64,000 nucleotides of DNA, taken from Verrucomicrobiota bacterium (GTDB lineage: Bacteria; Verrucomicrobiota; Verrucomicrobiia; Limisphaerales; UBA9464). Where the stretch lies: the NCBI GenBank assembly GCA_016871805.1, contig VHCG01000002.1, positions 62,001 through 126,000 on the forward strand. Reading direction: 5' to 3'. Positions 36,111-44,890 of the stretch are shown here, piece after piece. Below the pieces are notes generated by a model, which was not told the origin of the DNA, did not search any database, and worked only from the letters and a program-made list of their open reading frames with translations. How positions within the stretch are numbered: position 1 is the first letter of the stretch; each line of letters starts with the position of its first letter. The position numbers and the translations under genes are program-made.

Positions 36111-37268
36111 TCACGACGCGGGCCGCGGGCGGAACAGGTAGTGGCTCACGAGCCACTCGTTGCCGCCGCGGAACCCCCAGAGCTCGGCGCAGGCGAGGTA
36201 GAAGAGACGCCAGTAGACCCACCATTTGGTGACCTCCTCCCGACCGTAGGTCTGGGCAAAGATCCCCCGGATCTCCTCCCGGTGGGAATCCATGTTCTGG
36301 AGCCAGTGCTCGGCCGTCCGCTGGTAGTGGCGGCCGTTCACGGTCCAGTGTTCCACCAGTTCCACATCCTTCTGGAAGTACAGCAGGAGGTCGTCGCTCG
36401 GCATGATCCCGCCCGTGAAGAAGTACCGGGCCATCCAGTCCGAGGCGTCCCGTGCCACGAACGGATAGGCGTATTCGCGGTGGGTGAAGATGTGGACGAA
36501 GATGCGTCCCTCCGGCTTCAGCCAGCGGCTGATCCGGCCGAGCAGGACCTCATAGTTCCGCATGTGTTCGAACATCTCGACCGACACCACCCGATCGAAC
36601 CGGCCCACGCAGGGCGTCGACGCGTCCGGGGTCCCGCCCGAGGCCGTGGGTGGCTCGAAGCGGTTCATATCGCAGGTCAGGATCTCGATGTTGCCCAGAC
36701 CGCGTCGCGCGGCCTCGGCGAGGATGAACTCGCGCTGGGTGCGGGAGTTCGACACCCCGGTGAACCGGGAGCGGGGAAACCGCTCGGCCATCCAGAGCGT
36801 CAGGGATCCCCAGCCACAGCCGAGTTCGAGGACGTCCTGTCCGTCCGCCAGCTGCGCCCGTTCCGCCGTCAGCTTGAGCATGTGCTCCTCGGCCTCGGCG
36901 AGGGTCTCGCCCCCGGTCGGATAGAGGCAGGAGCTGTACTTCAGGCGGGGCCCTAGGCAGAGCTGGTAGAACCGGGTCGGCACCTCGTAGTGCTGCTCAT
37001 TGGCCGCGGCGGTCTCGAGGGCGATGGGGGAGGTCCGGATGGTCTCGATCAGCGACTGCAGATGGCGTCGCTGGGCCTCGACACCCCCCCGGTTCTCCTC
37101 GCGGAGACGCTCCCGGAGGAGGCGGCGGATGCCGAACCGCAGGAGCGGATCCGGTAGGAGATCCCGGGTGAGGCAGCGGTCGAGGAAGTTCGGGGACTCC
37201 ACCCGGGTGCCCACGCGGGGCTGCGGGACGGAGGGCGTGGGGGAGGGCAGGAAGGTGGCGGTCCTCAT
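36111..37268 (-). CDS. Cyclopropane-fatty-acyl-phospholipid synthase-like methyltransferase (copy 2)
   Basis: 385-residue SAM-dependent methyltransferase related to cyclopropane synthases. The SAM motif is VLELGCGWGSLTLWMAERFP, with VGRFDRVVSVEMFEHMRNYE and the C-terminal WWVYWRLFYLACAELWGF. The N-terminal region carries LKYSSCLYPTGGETLAEAEE, typical of the Cfa family. It probably adds a methyl or methylene group to an unsaturated acyl chain of a membrane lipid. It is the last gene of a four-gene unit and overlaps the DUF1295 gene by four bases. It differs clearly from copy 1, so the two probably modify different substrates or act in sequence. Confidence 0.85.
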   Translation of the reverse strand: MRTATFLPSPTPSVPQPRVGTRVESPNFLDRCLTRDLLPDPLLRFGIRRLLRERLREENRGGVEAQRRHLQSLIETIRTSPIALETAAANEQHYEVPTRFYQLCLGPRLKYSSCLYPTGGETLAEAEEHMLKLTAERAQLADGQDVLELGCGWGSLTLWMAERFPRSRFTGVSNSRTQREFILAEAARRGLGNIEILTCDMNRFEPPTASGGTPDASTPCVGRFDRVVSVEMFEHMRNYEVLLGRISRWLKPEGRIFVHIFTHREYAYPFVARDASDWMARYFFTGGIMPSDDLLLYFQKDVELVEHWTVNGRHYQRTAEHWLQNMDSHREEIRGIFAQTYGREEVTKWWVYWRLFYLACAELWGFRGGNEWLVSHYLFRPRPAS

Positions 37269-38095
37269 GGGGTTCGGGGGGACTTTCGGAACCAGGGAAC
37301 AAAGGCGCTCGTGGTGCGCTGATATTCGCGATACGCGTCGCCCTTGGACCGGACGGACAGCTCCTCGGTCATCGGGATCCCGGTGACGTTCACCAGGAAA
37401 TGCCACATCAGGATCGGACAGATCAGCGACAGGCAGCCCAGCGGGGAATCCCAGGCGAAGACCGCCCAGGCCACCCAGATGAGCCACTCGAAGAAGTAGT
37501 TCGGATGCCGGGACCAGTGCCAGAGCCCGTCCTGGCAAACCCGGTCCCGGTTGGCGGGATTGTTCCGGAAGCGGGACAGCTGCAGATCGGCGATCGATTC
37601 CCCACCCAGCGCCATCAGCCAGAGGATCGCGCCGGTCCATTCGAGCGGCGAGAGGCCGGCCCAGCTGGGTTTCGGAGTCCCGACATTGAGGCACACCAGC
37701 AGGAAGGGCATCGAGAGGATCGCCTGGAGAACTCCCTGGACCTGGAAGAATCCCCACATCCGCAACGGGGTGCGCTCACCCCAGAGTTCACGCAGGCGGG
37801 CGTAGCGGACGTCCTCGACCGGATGGTGCCTCCAGATCCGGATCGCCAGGTGGATCCCGAGTCGCAGGCTCCAGAGCACGGCCAAGGTGGTGAGGACCTC
37901 GTCACGGATGGGGCCCGACGACACCGCGAGGCGGGGGGCGGTCAGGTAGTAGAGGATCGCCAGGCCCGAGAATCCAGCCGACCAGACCGCGTCGACGATG
38001 CCGTAGTTGTTGAGCCGCCGTGCGGCCAGGAAGGTCACGGTCATCTCGACCGCCACGAACAGCAGCGCCAGCGCGATGATGGCCCCAAGGGTCAT
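37265..38095 (-). CDS. DUF1295 / steroid 5-alpha-reductase-like membrane protein
   Basis: 276 residues with six or seven helices. The C-terminal NADPH-binding-like segment DGLWHWSRHPNYFFEWLIWV is diagnostic of DUF1295, as is LNNYGIVDAVWSAGFSGLAI near the N-terminus. The family resembles steroid 5-alpha reductases and isoprenylcysteine methyltransferases. In this operon a reduction step on a modified acyl chain is plausible. Four-base overlaps with both neighbours (ATGA type) imply tight coupling. Confidence 0.87.
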   Translation of the reverse strand: MTLGAIIALALLFVAVEMTVTFLAARRLNNYGIVDAVWSAGFSGLAILYYLTAPRLAVSSGPIRDEVLTTLAVLWSLRLGIHLAIRIWRHHPVEDVRYARLRELWGERTPLRMWGFFQVQGVLQAILSMPFLLVCLNVGTPKPSWAGLSPLEWTGAILWLMALGGESIADLQLSRFRNNPANRDRVCQDGLWHWSRHPNYFFEWLIWVAWAVFAWDSPLGCLSLICPILMWHFLVNVTGIPMTEELSVRSKGDAYREYQRTTSAFVPWFRKSPRTP

Positions 38096-39408
38096 GCGAG
38101 GTACTGGGGACAGCTGGCCTGACCCGGACGCGACCACGTGGCCTGGACCACGCTGATGTTGCGCCAGGCAAACGCCGTCTCGCAGTAGGCGAGGTAGTAG
38201 TCCCAGGTCCTGATGAACCGGTCGTCGAATCCCAGCCGACGCACCGCGTCGAGCGACTGGTGGAAGCGGTTCCGCCACAGGTGGAGTGTCCGGGCGTAGT
38301 CGGTTCCCATGTCATGCAGGTTCTCGAGCCACAGGTCCCCGGTTCTCTGGACGACCTGCCCGACCCGGTTCATCGAGAGGAGCAGCGATCCGGGGAAGAT
38401 GTGCTTCTGGATCCAGTCGACCCCGTTCCGAAGCTCCTCGTGGCGGTTGTCCGGGCACGTGATGAACTGGGCGGCAAACCGACCATGGGGCTTCAGGAGA
38501 TTCTGGACCTGTCGGAAATACGTCTCGAGGAACTCATCGCCCACCGCCTCCAGCATCTCGATGCTGCAGATCCTGTCGAACCGCCCCTGCACATGTCGGT
38601 AGTCGCGGATCTCGACCCGCGCACGGTCCGCATACCCGCCCCGCTCGAACCGCTGGGTGCAGTGGCGGGCCTGCTCGTCGGAGAGCGTGACCGTGGTGAC
38701 CCGGCAGCCATGGCGGGTGACGGCGTGCTCGGTGAATCCGCCCCAGCCCGACCCGATCTCCAGGACATGGTCACCCGGCCCCAGCCGGAGCTGCTGGCAC
38801 AGGCGCTCGTATTTCGCGGACTGGGCCTCGGCCAGCATCTGGTCGGGCGATTCGAACAGGGCCGCCGAGTAGGTCATCGTCGGGTCCAGCCACAGGGAAT
38901 AGAAGTCGTTCCCGAGATCGTAGTGGGCCTGGATGTTGGTCCGGGAGCCCCGCAGGGAGTTCTTGTTGATCCGGTGACGGATGCGGTTCACGCCCTGCAT
39001 GAACCCGAGGTGCCAGTCCCGCGCCCGGGATCCGGACATCGACGGGGCCTGGTCCCGGTTGGCGCAGAACCAGCCGATGACCGCTGTGAGGTCGGGCGTG
39101 GTCCAGTCGCCATCCTGATACGCCTCCCCGAAACCGATGTCGCCCTGCAGCACCCCGCGGACGAAGAACCGGTTCCGCCGGATGTGCAGCTCGGCGTCGG
39201 GCCCGGCGACACCGGTCCCGAACCGCACCGTGGACCCGTCCGGGAGCCGCACCGTCATGCGACCGCGGGTCATCGGCTCGAACGAGCGCAACACCAGACG
39301 TTGGCAGAGGCGTTCGGTCCATCGGGGCGCGGCGTCGGTGGATTGGAGTTCGGTGGTCGCGCCGGAAGTGTCGGCGAAGACAAGGGGGTTGGTGTCGAGG
39401 TCGTTCAC
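38092..39408 (-). CDS. cfa: Cyclopropane-fatty-acyl-phospholipid synthase (copy 1)
   Basis: 438 residues from a GTG start that overlaps the DUF1365 stop (GTGA). The N-terminal part (about 40-130) is the lipid-binding region of Cfa proteins. The catalytic domain has AHYDLGNDFYSLWLDPTMTY, the SAM motif VLEIGSGWGGFTEHAV, and the Cfa signature FDRICSIEMLEAVGDEFLET plus QFITCPDN. It ends TWDYYLAYCETAFAWRNISV, the typical C-terminus. It likely transfers a methylene or methyl group onto unsaturated phospholipid acyl chains. Longer in-frame starts run through DUF1365 and are rejected. Confidence 0.9.
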   Translation of the reverse strand: MNDLDTNPLVFADTSGATTELQSTDAAPRWTERLCQRLVLRSFEPMTRGRMTVRLPDGSTVRFGTGVAGPDAELHIRRNRFFVRGVLQGDIGFGEAYQDGDWTTPDLTAVIGWFCANRDQAPSMSGSRARDWHLGFMQGVNRIRHRINKNSLRGSRTNIQAHYDLGNDFYSLWLDPTMTYSAALFESPDQMLAEAQSAKYERLCQQLRLGPGDHVLEIGSGWGGFTEHAVTRHGCRVTTVTLSDEQARHCTQRFERGGYADRARVEIRDYRHVQGRFDRICSIEMLEAVGDEFLETYFRQVQNLLKPHGRFAAQFITCPDNRHEELRNGVDWIQKHIFPGSLLLSMNRVGQVVQRTGDLWLENLHDMGTDYARTLHLWRNRFHQSLDAVRRLGFDDRFIRTWDYYLAYCETAFAWRNISVVQATWSRPGQASCPQYLA

Positions 39409-40319
39409 GAGGCAACGAGGTCTTTGGAGAGAGAGGGCGATGGGACTTGGACGGGAAACGGCATCGGCGGCATCGGACGGGTCCCGGCGATCGAGGCGTG
39501 GGGACGCAGGACGTCGCGCTGCAGGTCGGGGTTCGCCGACTTGGCGTGCCAGGGGAGCCCCTTCCACCAGAGCCGCAGGGCCTGCCAATGGATCAGGGTG
39601 ATCACGTGCAGGGTCACGAGCGGATACTTCAATCCCATCCGCGCGAGCTGCCGGTCGGTCAGCGGATGCCGTCGACCCTGCAGCGTGCTCACCAGCACGG
39701 TCTCGCCCTGTTCCGTCACGTCGAGAATCCGGATGTCCAGGCGCTCGTCCGGCGTCCGGAGATCGAACTCGAAGCAGAGACGGAGATCGCTGAACGGGGA
39801 GACGTAGAAGTGCTTGGGAACCGTCCGACGAAACCGGTCCTGCAACCCCGACCCCGGGATCAGGAACGGCTTCAGCTCCCCGAACGTGTTCCCGACCTCC
39901 GCCACGGCCGCGATCGGGGTGCCGTTGGCCGTGGAACAGAAGTAGAAGCTCACCGGGTTGAACACATATCCGAGGACCCGGGGCAGGGTGACCAGACGGA
40001 TCCTCGCATCCGGAGGGAGATGGACTCCCTGATCCGCCAGCCATGCGCTGAGGGAGGCCTTCAGGGTCGGTCCTGGATTCGATGGCGGATAGGCAAAATG
40101 GTCGGAGTCCCTGAACCCATAGACGGCGCGACGGTTGTGACCGAACAGCCGGAGGGTCCGGTCGCAGATCCCGAGTTCATCCAGGTCGATCTGGATCATG
40201 AAGATCCCATACTCGAACCGATGCTTCCGCGGAGACAGACGATGATGCATCACCCGGCACTCGTAGAGGCACGAGTGGACCGGGGGCTTCGGACGACTGT
40301 TCTGACGGTGGAATACCAT
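39405..40319 (-). CDS. DUF1365 protein, first gene of the lipid-modification operon
   Basis: 304 residues, with SCLYECRVMHHRLSPRKHRF at the N-terminus and LPRVLGYVFNPVSFYFC plus FGELKPFLIPGSGLQDRFRR in the middle, all diagnostic of DUF1365. This family nearly always sits beside a cyclopropane synthase homologue and has been implicated in methylated or furan fatty-acid synthesis. No catalytic residues are defined. It leads the operon DUF1365 - cfa - DUF1295 - second cfa-like gene. The FAD-dependent desaturase or oxidase often found with DUF1365 is absent from the window. Confidence 0.88.
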   Translation of the reverse strand: MVFHRQNSRPKPPVHSCLYECRVMHHRLSPRKHRFEYGIFMIQIDLDELGICDRTLRLFGHNRRAVYGFRDSDHFAYPPSNPGPTLKASLSAWLADQGVHLPPDARIRLVTLPRVLGYVFNPVSFYFCSTANGTPIAAVAEVGNTFGELKPFLIPGSGLQDRFRRTVPKHFYVSPFSDLRLCFEFDLRTPDERLDIRILDVTEQGETVLVSTLQGRRHPLTDRQLARMGLKYPLVTLHVITLIHWQALRLWWKGLPWHAKSANPDLQRDVLRPHASIAGTRPMPPMPFPVQVPSPSLSKDLVAS

Positions 40320-40593
40320 CGGAGACGATGCGGGGAACGGACAGACTGACGCGAAAGCGTGTCATGAGTCATGGGTTTGGCGACATGGATATTCTGAAAA
40401 CTTTTCGGTCCCCGATCGCGTGTTGTCCGCGGGTGGGATGGCGTCGATGGACGACGTCGCACCGGGGGTTCCCGGCATTTTGCTGTCGATTCCTGGACGG
40501 CCATCCCCACCCTGATCCCCGGCCCGTCGGCTCGGATCCTTCGTCCCATTGCGGTCCTGGACCGACCCGCGCCGAAGCCGTCGCCACAGCACC

Positions 40594-42174
40594 ATGCCCA
40601 CCACCCTCGCGCTCCTCACCTTCATCGGGGTCGTCGCCATCCTGATCCGGCTCTTCCTCCAGGCGAGAACGGCCGGCCGGGCGGGCGGTCTGGATCTCGA
40701 CCCGATCCTGCGGGAGGAGTTCCGACAGGCCCGCGCCGAATCGACCGAGCAGGCGCGTCAGCTGCGTTCGGAGATCGCGGAGTCGCAGTCGAAGGCCAAC
40801 GATTCCCTCGTGCGGACCCTCGGCGCCCTCGGAGAGCACCAGAAGGCCCTGCTCGAGCAGCTGAGCCAGACCAACCGGTCCGCGGCGGCGGACACCCGGG
40901 CCGAGGTCGAGAAGCTCGTCCAGCGCACTGACGCCGCCCTCGAGGAGATCCGTGCCGGGACCGAGTCGAGGCTCGATGCCCTGCGTCAGGCTCTGCGTCA
41001 CGAGGCCCAGAACAGCCAGGAGATCCAGGACCGCCGCGCCACCGAAAGCCTCAGGGCGGTCCAGGAACTCACGACCTCCAACCGCAAGGAGCTCGACCTC
41101 CAGCGGGAACGCCTAGAGGCCGCCCTCAAGGACCTCGGGAGGGTGCACCAGGAGGAGCAGGCGAAGGCGCGGGACGGATTGGACCGGAGGTTCCAGCAGA
41201 TCCAGGAGGGCAACGAGAGGAAGCTCGAGGAGATGCGGAAGACCGTCGACGAGAAGCTCCACGACACCCTCGAGAAGCGTCTGGGCGAATCCTTCAAGCT
41301 GGTCAGTGACCGTCTCGAGGCCGTCCAGCGGGGCCTCGGTGAGATGCAGTCGCTCGCCACCGACGTCGGCGGCCTGAAGCGGGTGCTGACCAACGTGAAG
41401 GAACGCGGCACGTGGGGCGAGTACCAGCTGGGCGCGATCCTGGAGCAGGTCCTCACGCCGGACCAGTTCGGTCGGAACGTCCATGTGAAGGACGACGGCG
41501 AGGTGGTCGAGTTCGCGGTGCGTCTGCCCGGACGCGACGCGGGGCAGGGGAACCCGGTGTGGCTGCCCATCGACTCCAAGTTCCCCAAGGAGGACTATGA
41601 ACGCCTCGTCGCCGCGGCTGGTGTGGCCGACAAGGACGGGGTGGAACAGGCCGTCGGTGGACTGCTGTCCAGGGTCGAGTCGATGGCCCGCGACATCCAG
41701 CGAAAGTACATCGCCCCGCCGTCCACCACCGACTTCGGGATCCTCTTCCTGCCCACCGAGGGACTCTATGCCGAGGTGCTTCGACAGCCCGGGTTCCACG
41801 ACAGCCTCCAGCAGAAATACCGTGTGCTCGTGGCGGGACCGACGACGCTGTCGGCAATCCTCAACAGCCTCCGGGTGGGCTTCCAGACGTTGGCGATCGA
41901 GAAGCGGGCCCATGAGGTCTGGACCGTCCTCGGGGCGGTGAAGACGGAGTTCGGCAGGTTTGGCGAGGTCCTAGACCGCGTGAAGCGTCAGCTGGCCACG
42001 GCGTCGAACACGATCGACCAGACCGCGGTGCGGACCCGGGCCATGGAGCGTCGGTTGCGGTCGGTGGAGCAGCTGCCCGGCACCCAGGCGGCCTCGGTGC
42101 TCGAGTTGCCAGCCGGAGGGGTAGGTGTCGATCCCGGTGATGAGGAGACGGGATTGGCGCAGATGGAGGGTTGA
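40594..42174 (+). CDS. rmuC: RmuC-family DNA recombination protein
   Basis: 526 residues. One N-terminal membrane helix (LALLTFIGVVAILIRLFLQA) is followed by a long coiled coil (about 50-255, rich in Glu, Gln, Arg) and the RmuC nuclease-like domain: LKRVLTNVKERGTWGEYQLG, VWLPIDSKFPKEDYERLV and the AGPTTLSAILNSLRVGFQTL segment. RmuC limits DNA inversions at repeats in E. coli and is related to restriction-endonuclease folds. Given the many inverted repeats nearby the function is relevant, though proximity alone proves nothing. Confidence 0.93.
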   Translation: MPTTLALLTFIGVVAILIRLFLQARTAGRAGGLDLDPILREEFRQARAESTEQARQLRSEIAESQSKANDSLVRTLGALGEHQKALLEQLSQTNRSAAADTRAEVEKLVQRTDAALEEIRAGTESRLDALRQALRHEAQNSQEIQDRRATESLRAVQELTTSNRKELDLQRERLEAALKDLGRVHQEEQAKARDGLDRRFQQIQEGNERKLEEMRKTVDEKLHDTLEKRLGESFKLVSDRLEAVQRGLGEMQSLATDVGGLKRVLTNVKERGTWGEYQLGAILEQVLTPDQFGRNVHVKDDGEVVEFAVRLPGRDAGQGNPVWLPIDSKFPKEDYERLVAAAGVADKDGVEQAVGGLLSRVESMARDIQRKYIAPPSTTDFGILFLPTEGLYAEVLRQPGFHDSLQQKYRVLVAGPTTLSAILNSLRVGFQTLAIEKRAHEVWTVLGAVKTEFGRFGEVLDRVKRQLATASNTIDQTAVRTRAMERRLRSVEQLPGTQAASVLELPAGGVGVDPGDEETGLAQMEG

Positions 42175-42248
42175 TCTACGGCCCTCGGGAATTGGGGCGA
42201 GCCGGCAGGACGGATGGGTGGATGGGTGGGTTGGCAAGCGGTCCAGCC

Positions 42249-42295
42249 GGTGGGTGCCGCAGTGCCCTGCGGCACTGGGTGCGGAGCACCCATCC
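42249..42295 (+). repeat. Solitary palindromic core repeat
   Basis: Two perfect hairpins in tandem: GTGCCGCAG-TGCC-CTGCGGCAC (42254-42275) and GGGTGC-GGA-GCACCC (42277-42291). The same core occurs inside both MITE-like elements and, inverted, at 16746-16793. It is followed at 42309-42323 by a small symmetric sequence CCGCTTC C GAAGCGG. Together they may serve as the terminator of rmuC. Confidence 0.75.
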
Positions 42296-42424
42296 TCCCC
42301 AGGCGCAACCGCTTCCGAAGCGGATGGAGTCGATGGGCCACCCGCCCACCCTCAATCCGCTCCGTCTCCGACCACCTCCGACCGGGACTGTTCTCCCTCC
42401 TCATGACGCCGTAGGCTCCTCCCC

Positions 42425-43492
42425 ATGGATCGCATCCTCGTCCTCTCGCTCGCCGGCATCGGCGACACGCTGATGGCGACGCCGATTCTTCATGAGCTGC
42501 GTCTGGGATGTCCGGAGGCCCAGATCGATGTGCTCGTGATGTGGCCCGGGGCCCGGTCCCTCCTCGAGCACAACCCCCACCCGACCCGGGTGCTCCAGCA
42601 TTCCTTCATCAAGGCCTCGAAGTTGTCGTCCCTCCGACGGCTCTGGGGGCTCCGACGGCACTGGTACGATCTTTCCCTCAACCTGCACCCCCAGGGGCGG
42701 AGGGAATACCGGTACATCGCGGCCGCCATCGGGGCTCGGAACCGCCTGACCCACCGGTATGAGAACCATGAGCCGTTTGACGACCGGCTCATGACCGGGT
42801 CGATCTCGCAGGACTACACGGTCCATGCCGCGGAGAACAACCGTCGTCTCCTGGACCTTGCAGGGATCGTCCGTCGGCTGCCGCGTCCGGCCTATGAGCT
42901 GTACCTGTCGGCACCCGAGACGCAGTGGGCGGGTCAATGGCTGGAGCGCAACGGACTGACGGACCAACGCTGGCTTGGAATCCATGTGGGATCCGGCGGC
43001 ACCAAGAATCTGGCCCTGCGGCGTTGGCCGCTGGAGCGGTTTGAGGACCTGGCCCGGCGTCTGGCGACGACCCATCCGGGACTGCCGCTGCTGTTCTTCG
43101 GCGGTCCTGGAGAGGTGGAGGATCATGCCCGGCTGTTCCAGCGTCTGCGGGGTGTCCAGGTGTATTTCCCCGAGGCCCCGTCGCTGCGACATGCCGCGGC
43201 GCTGCTGGGGTCGGCCCATGCGTTCCTGAGTGTCGACACCGTGTTCATGCATCTGGCCGCCGCGATGTCGGTGCCGCATCAATTCGTCATCGAGACGCCA
43301 ACGGTGAACCCGTGCATCCTGCCGCTCCGGGAGGACTGGACGCTCATCCCGAATCCCGCGGTGGCCGGCCGCAACCTCGAGTTCTACCGGTATGACGGAC
43401 GCCCCATCGCCGGGAGTCCCGACGAGATCCGGCGGCTGATGGAGTCCGTGACCGTGGACGCGGTCTGCTCCGCCCTCTCGCCGGTCCTGTGA
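42425..43492 (+). CDS. Glycosyltransferase family 9 (heptosyltransferase-like)
   Basis: 355 residues of the GT-B fold. The N-terminus ILVLSLAGIGDTLMATPIL matches the ADP-heptose:LPS heptosyltransferase pattern. The C-terminal nucleotide-sugar region includes GIHVGSGGTKNLALRRWP, LLFFGGPGEVEDHARLFQ and FLSVDTVFMHLAAAMSVPHQ. It probably adds a sugar to lipopolysaccharide or another envelope glycan; the donor is not certain. It is followed 17 bases later by a MITE-like element. Confidence 0.88.
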   Translation: MDRILVLSLAGIGDTLMATPILHELRLGCPEAQIDVLVMWPGARSLLEHNPHPTRVLQHSFIKASKLSSLRRLWGLRRHWYDLSLNLHPQGRREYRYIAAAIGARNRLTHRYENHEPFDDRLMTGSISQDYTVHAAENNRRLLDLAGIVRRLPRPAYELYLSAPETQWAGQWLERNGLTDQRWLGIHVGSGGTKNLALRRWPLERFEDLARRLATTHPGLPLLFFGGPGEVEDHARLFQRLRGVQVYFPEAPSLRHAAALLGSAHAFLSVDTVFMHLAAAMSVPHQFVIETPTVNPCILPLREDWTLIPNPAVAGRNLEFYRYDGRPIAGSPDEIRRLMESVTVDAVCSALSPVL

Positions 43493-43509
43493 CACGCGGA
43501 GGAAGAGGG

Positions 43510-43892
43510 GACTCACACGGTGACGCGGAGACGCGGAGGAAGACGAGGAGGGATGGGGATGAAAAGAGCCAGGGAAACTGGGTGGGGCAGCGTTCCTTCT
43601 GGCCGGATGCCGAAGGCGTACAAGGGTGGGTGATGCAGTGCCCTGTATCACGGGGTGCGGGAGCACCCACCCTGGGTAGGGACCTGGTCCCTCAGGTCCC
43701 CATCTGAACCCGCGAGCCCCGAACCGACCTGCAAGAGCAGTCGGGTTCCCCAGGGCGTCGGAAGACCCCATCAGCCTTCAAAGAGCCGCAATGTACAGAA
43801 CATCACGATGGGGACGAGCGCGACGTCATCCCCACCGCAGTTTCCAAAATCCCTCCCTCTTTCCTCCGTGTCTCCGCGTCACCGTGTGAGTC
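43510..43892. mobile_element. MITE-like element, copy A (383 bases)
   Basis: Bounded by terminal inverted repeats of about 32 bases beginning GACTCACACGGTGACGCGGA at the left and ending with its near-exact complement at 43892 (one mismatch by eye). It contains no gene. Inside is the palindromic core (43624-43672), whose 9-base outer stem GGGTGGGTG/CACCCACCC can form as an alternative to the inner hairpins, then a small palindrome GGGACC T GGTCCC (43679-43691). It shares its whole layout with 62072-62410. No target-site duplication was evident. Confidence 0.78.
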
Positions 43893-43968
43893 TTCTCCCA
43901 CCCCCTCTCCGCGGTTGAAATCGCCGCTTGTCTCGGACCCGTCCTCGGGGAGGGTTTGCGCCCGGACC

Positions 43969-44868
43969 ATGAGCGATCTCCTCCAGCCTGAACTGCTGAG
44001 GAAGCTGGAGCAGATCCAGCTCCTGACGGCACGTCGGGCCCGGAGCAGCCTTCGTGGGGAACGCCGCAGCCGCGTCCGCGGGCTCAGCGTCGAGTTCGCC
44101 GACCACCGCGGCTATGTGGTCGGCGACGACCTGCGACACCTCGACTGGAACCTCCTCGGCCGTCTCGACCGGCTGTTCCTCAAGCTCTACGAGGAGGACC
44201 GCGAGCTGCCCATCCGCATCTTCCTCGATGCCAGCGAGAGCATGAACTTCGGCACCCCCAGCAAGTTCACCCTCGCCCGACAGATCGCGGCGGCGGTCGG
44301 GTACATCGGGCTCTGCGGTTTCGACCGCGTATCGGTCGAGGTCTTTCCCGCCGCGACGGATCCGCTCGGGGCCGCGCAGCGGCGTGCCCTCCGGCTCGTG
44401 CGGGGGAAGCGGTCGAGCCTCGGATTCTTCCAGAATCTCGGTGCGGTCGTTCCCGGGGGACGGGCCGACCTGAACACCGCCCTGCGTCGGGGTGCCCTCG
44501 AGGACCATCAGACCGGGGTTGCGGTCGTGCTGAGCGACTTCCTCGACGCCTCTGGTTTCGAGCCGGGGCTCACCGCCCTGGTGGCCCGTGGATTCGAGGT
44601 CGTGGCCCTGCAGATCCTGTCGCCCGAGGAACGCGATCCCACCCAGTTTGGCGACCTTCGGCTGGTCGATTCCGAGACGGGACAGGAGGTTGACGTGACC
44701 TTCGGCCGTTATCGTCTGAAGGCCTACCAGGAGGGACTGGAACGTCACGTGGCCCGGATCCGGGAATTTTGTTCGGCGCGGGGCATCCGATTCCTTAGCG
44801 TCCGAAGCGACGCCGATCTCGGGACCCTTCTGTTGAAGGACCTCCGGGCTGGCGCTGTCTGGAGCTGA
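43969..44868 (+). CDS. DUF58 domain protein
   Basis: 299 residues. DUF58 is the partner of MoxR-type AAA ATPases and VWA proteins. It has RRSRVRGLSVEFADHRGYVV, DLRHLDWNLLGRLDRLFLKL, and a VWA-like metal site in IFLDASESMNFG. The C-terminus GIRFLSVRSDADLGTLL is typical. I start at MSDLLQPELLRK, the last ATG before the domain. The VWA gene at 46547 is its likely partner, but a sulfite-dehydrogenase pair lies between them and no MoxR ATPase is in the window. Confidence 0.87.
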   Translation: MSDLLQPELLRKLEQIQLLTARRARSSLRGERRSRVRGLSVEFADHRGYVVGDDLRHLDWNLLGRLDRLFLKLYEEDRELPIRIFLDASESMNFGTPSKFTLARQIAAAVGYIGLCGFDRVSVEVFPAATDPLGAAQRRALRLVRGKRSSLGFFQNLGAVVPGGRADLNTALRRGALEDHQTGVAVVLSDFLDASGFEPGLTALVARGFEVVALQILSPEERDPTQFGDLRLVDSETGQEVDVTFGRYRLKAYQEGLERHVARIREFCSARGIRFLSVRSDADLGTLLLKDLRAGAVWS

Positions 44869-44890
44869 TCCCGAGACCTGCGAGTTTGCC

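Noticed and set aside
36111-37757. Extended version of the second Cfa-like gene reading through DUF1295
   Set aside because: The added part lies over the DUF1295 gene in another frame; the ATG at 37268 overlaps its stop by four bases as elsewhere in the operon.
38092-40044. Extended 650-codon version of the first Cfa-like gene
   Set aside because: The extra N-terminus overlaps DUF1365 almost entirely and is Arg/Pro/Ser-rich shadow sequence; the GTGA junction at 39408 is the better start.
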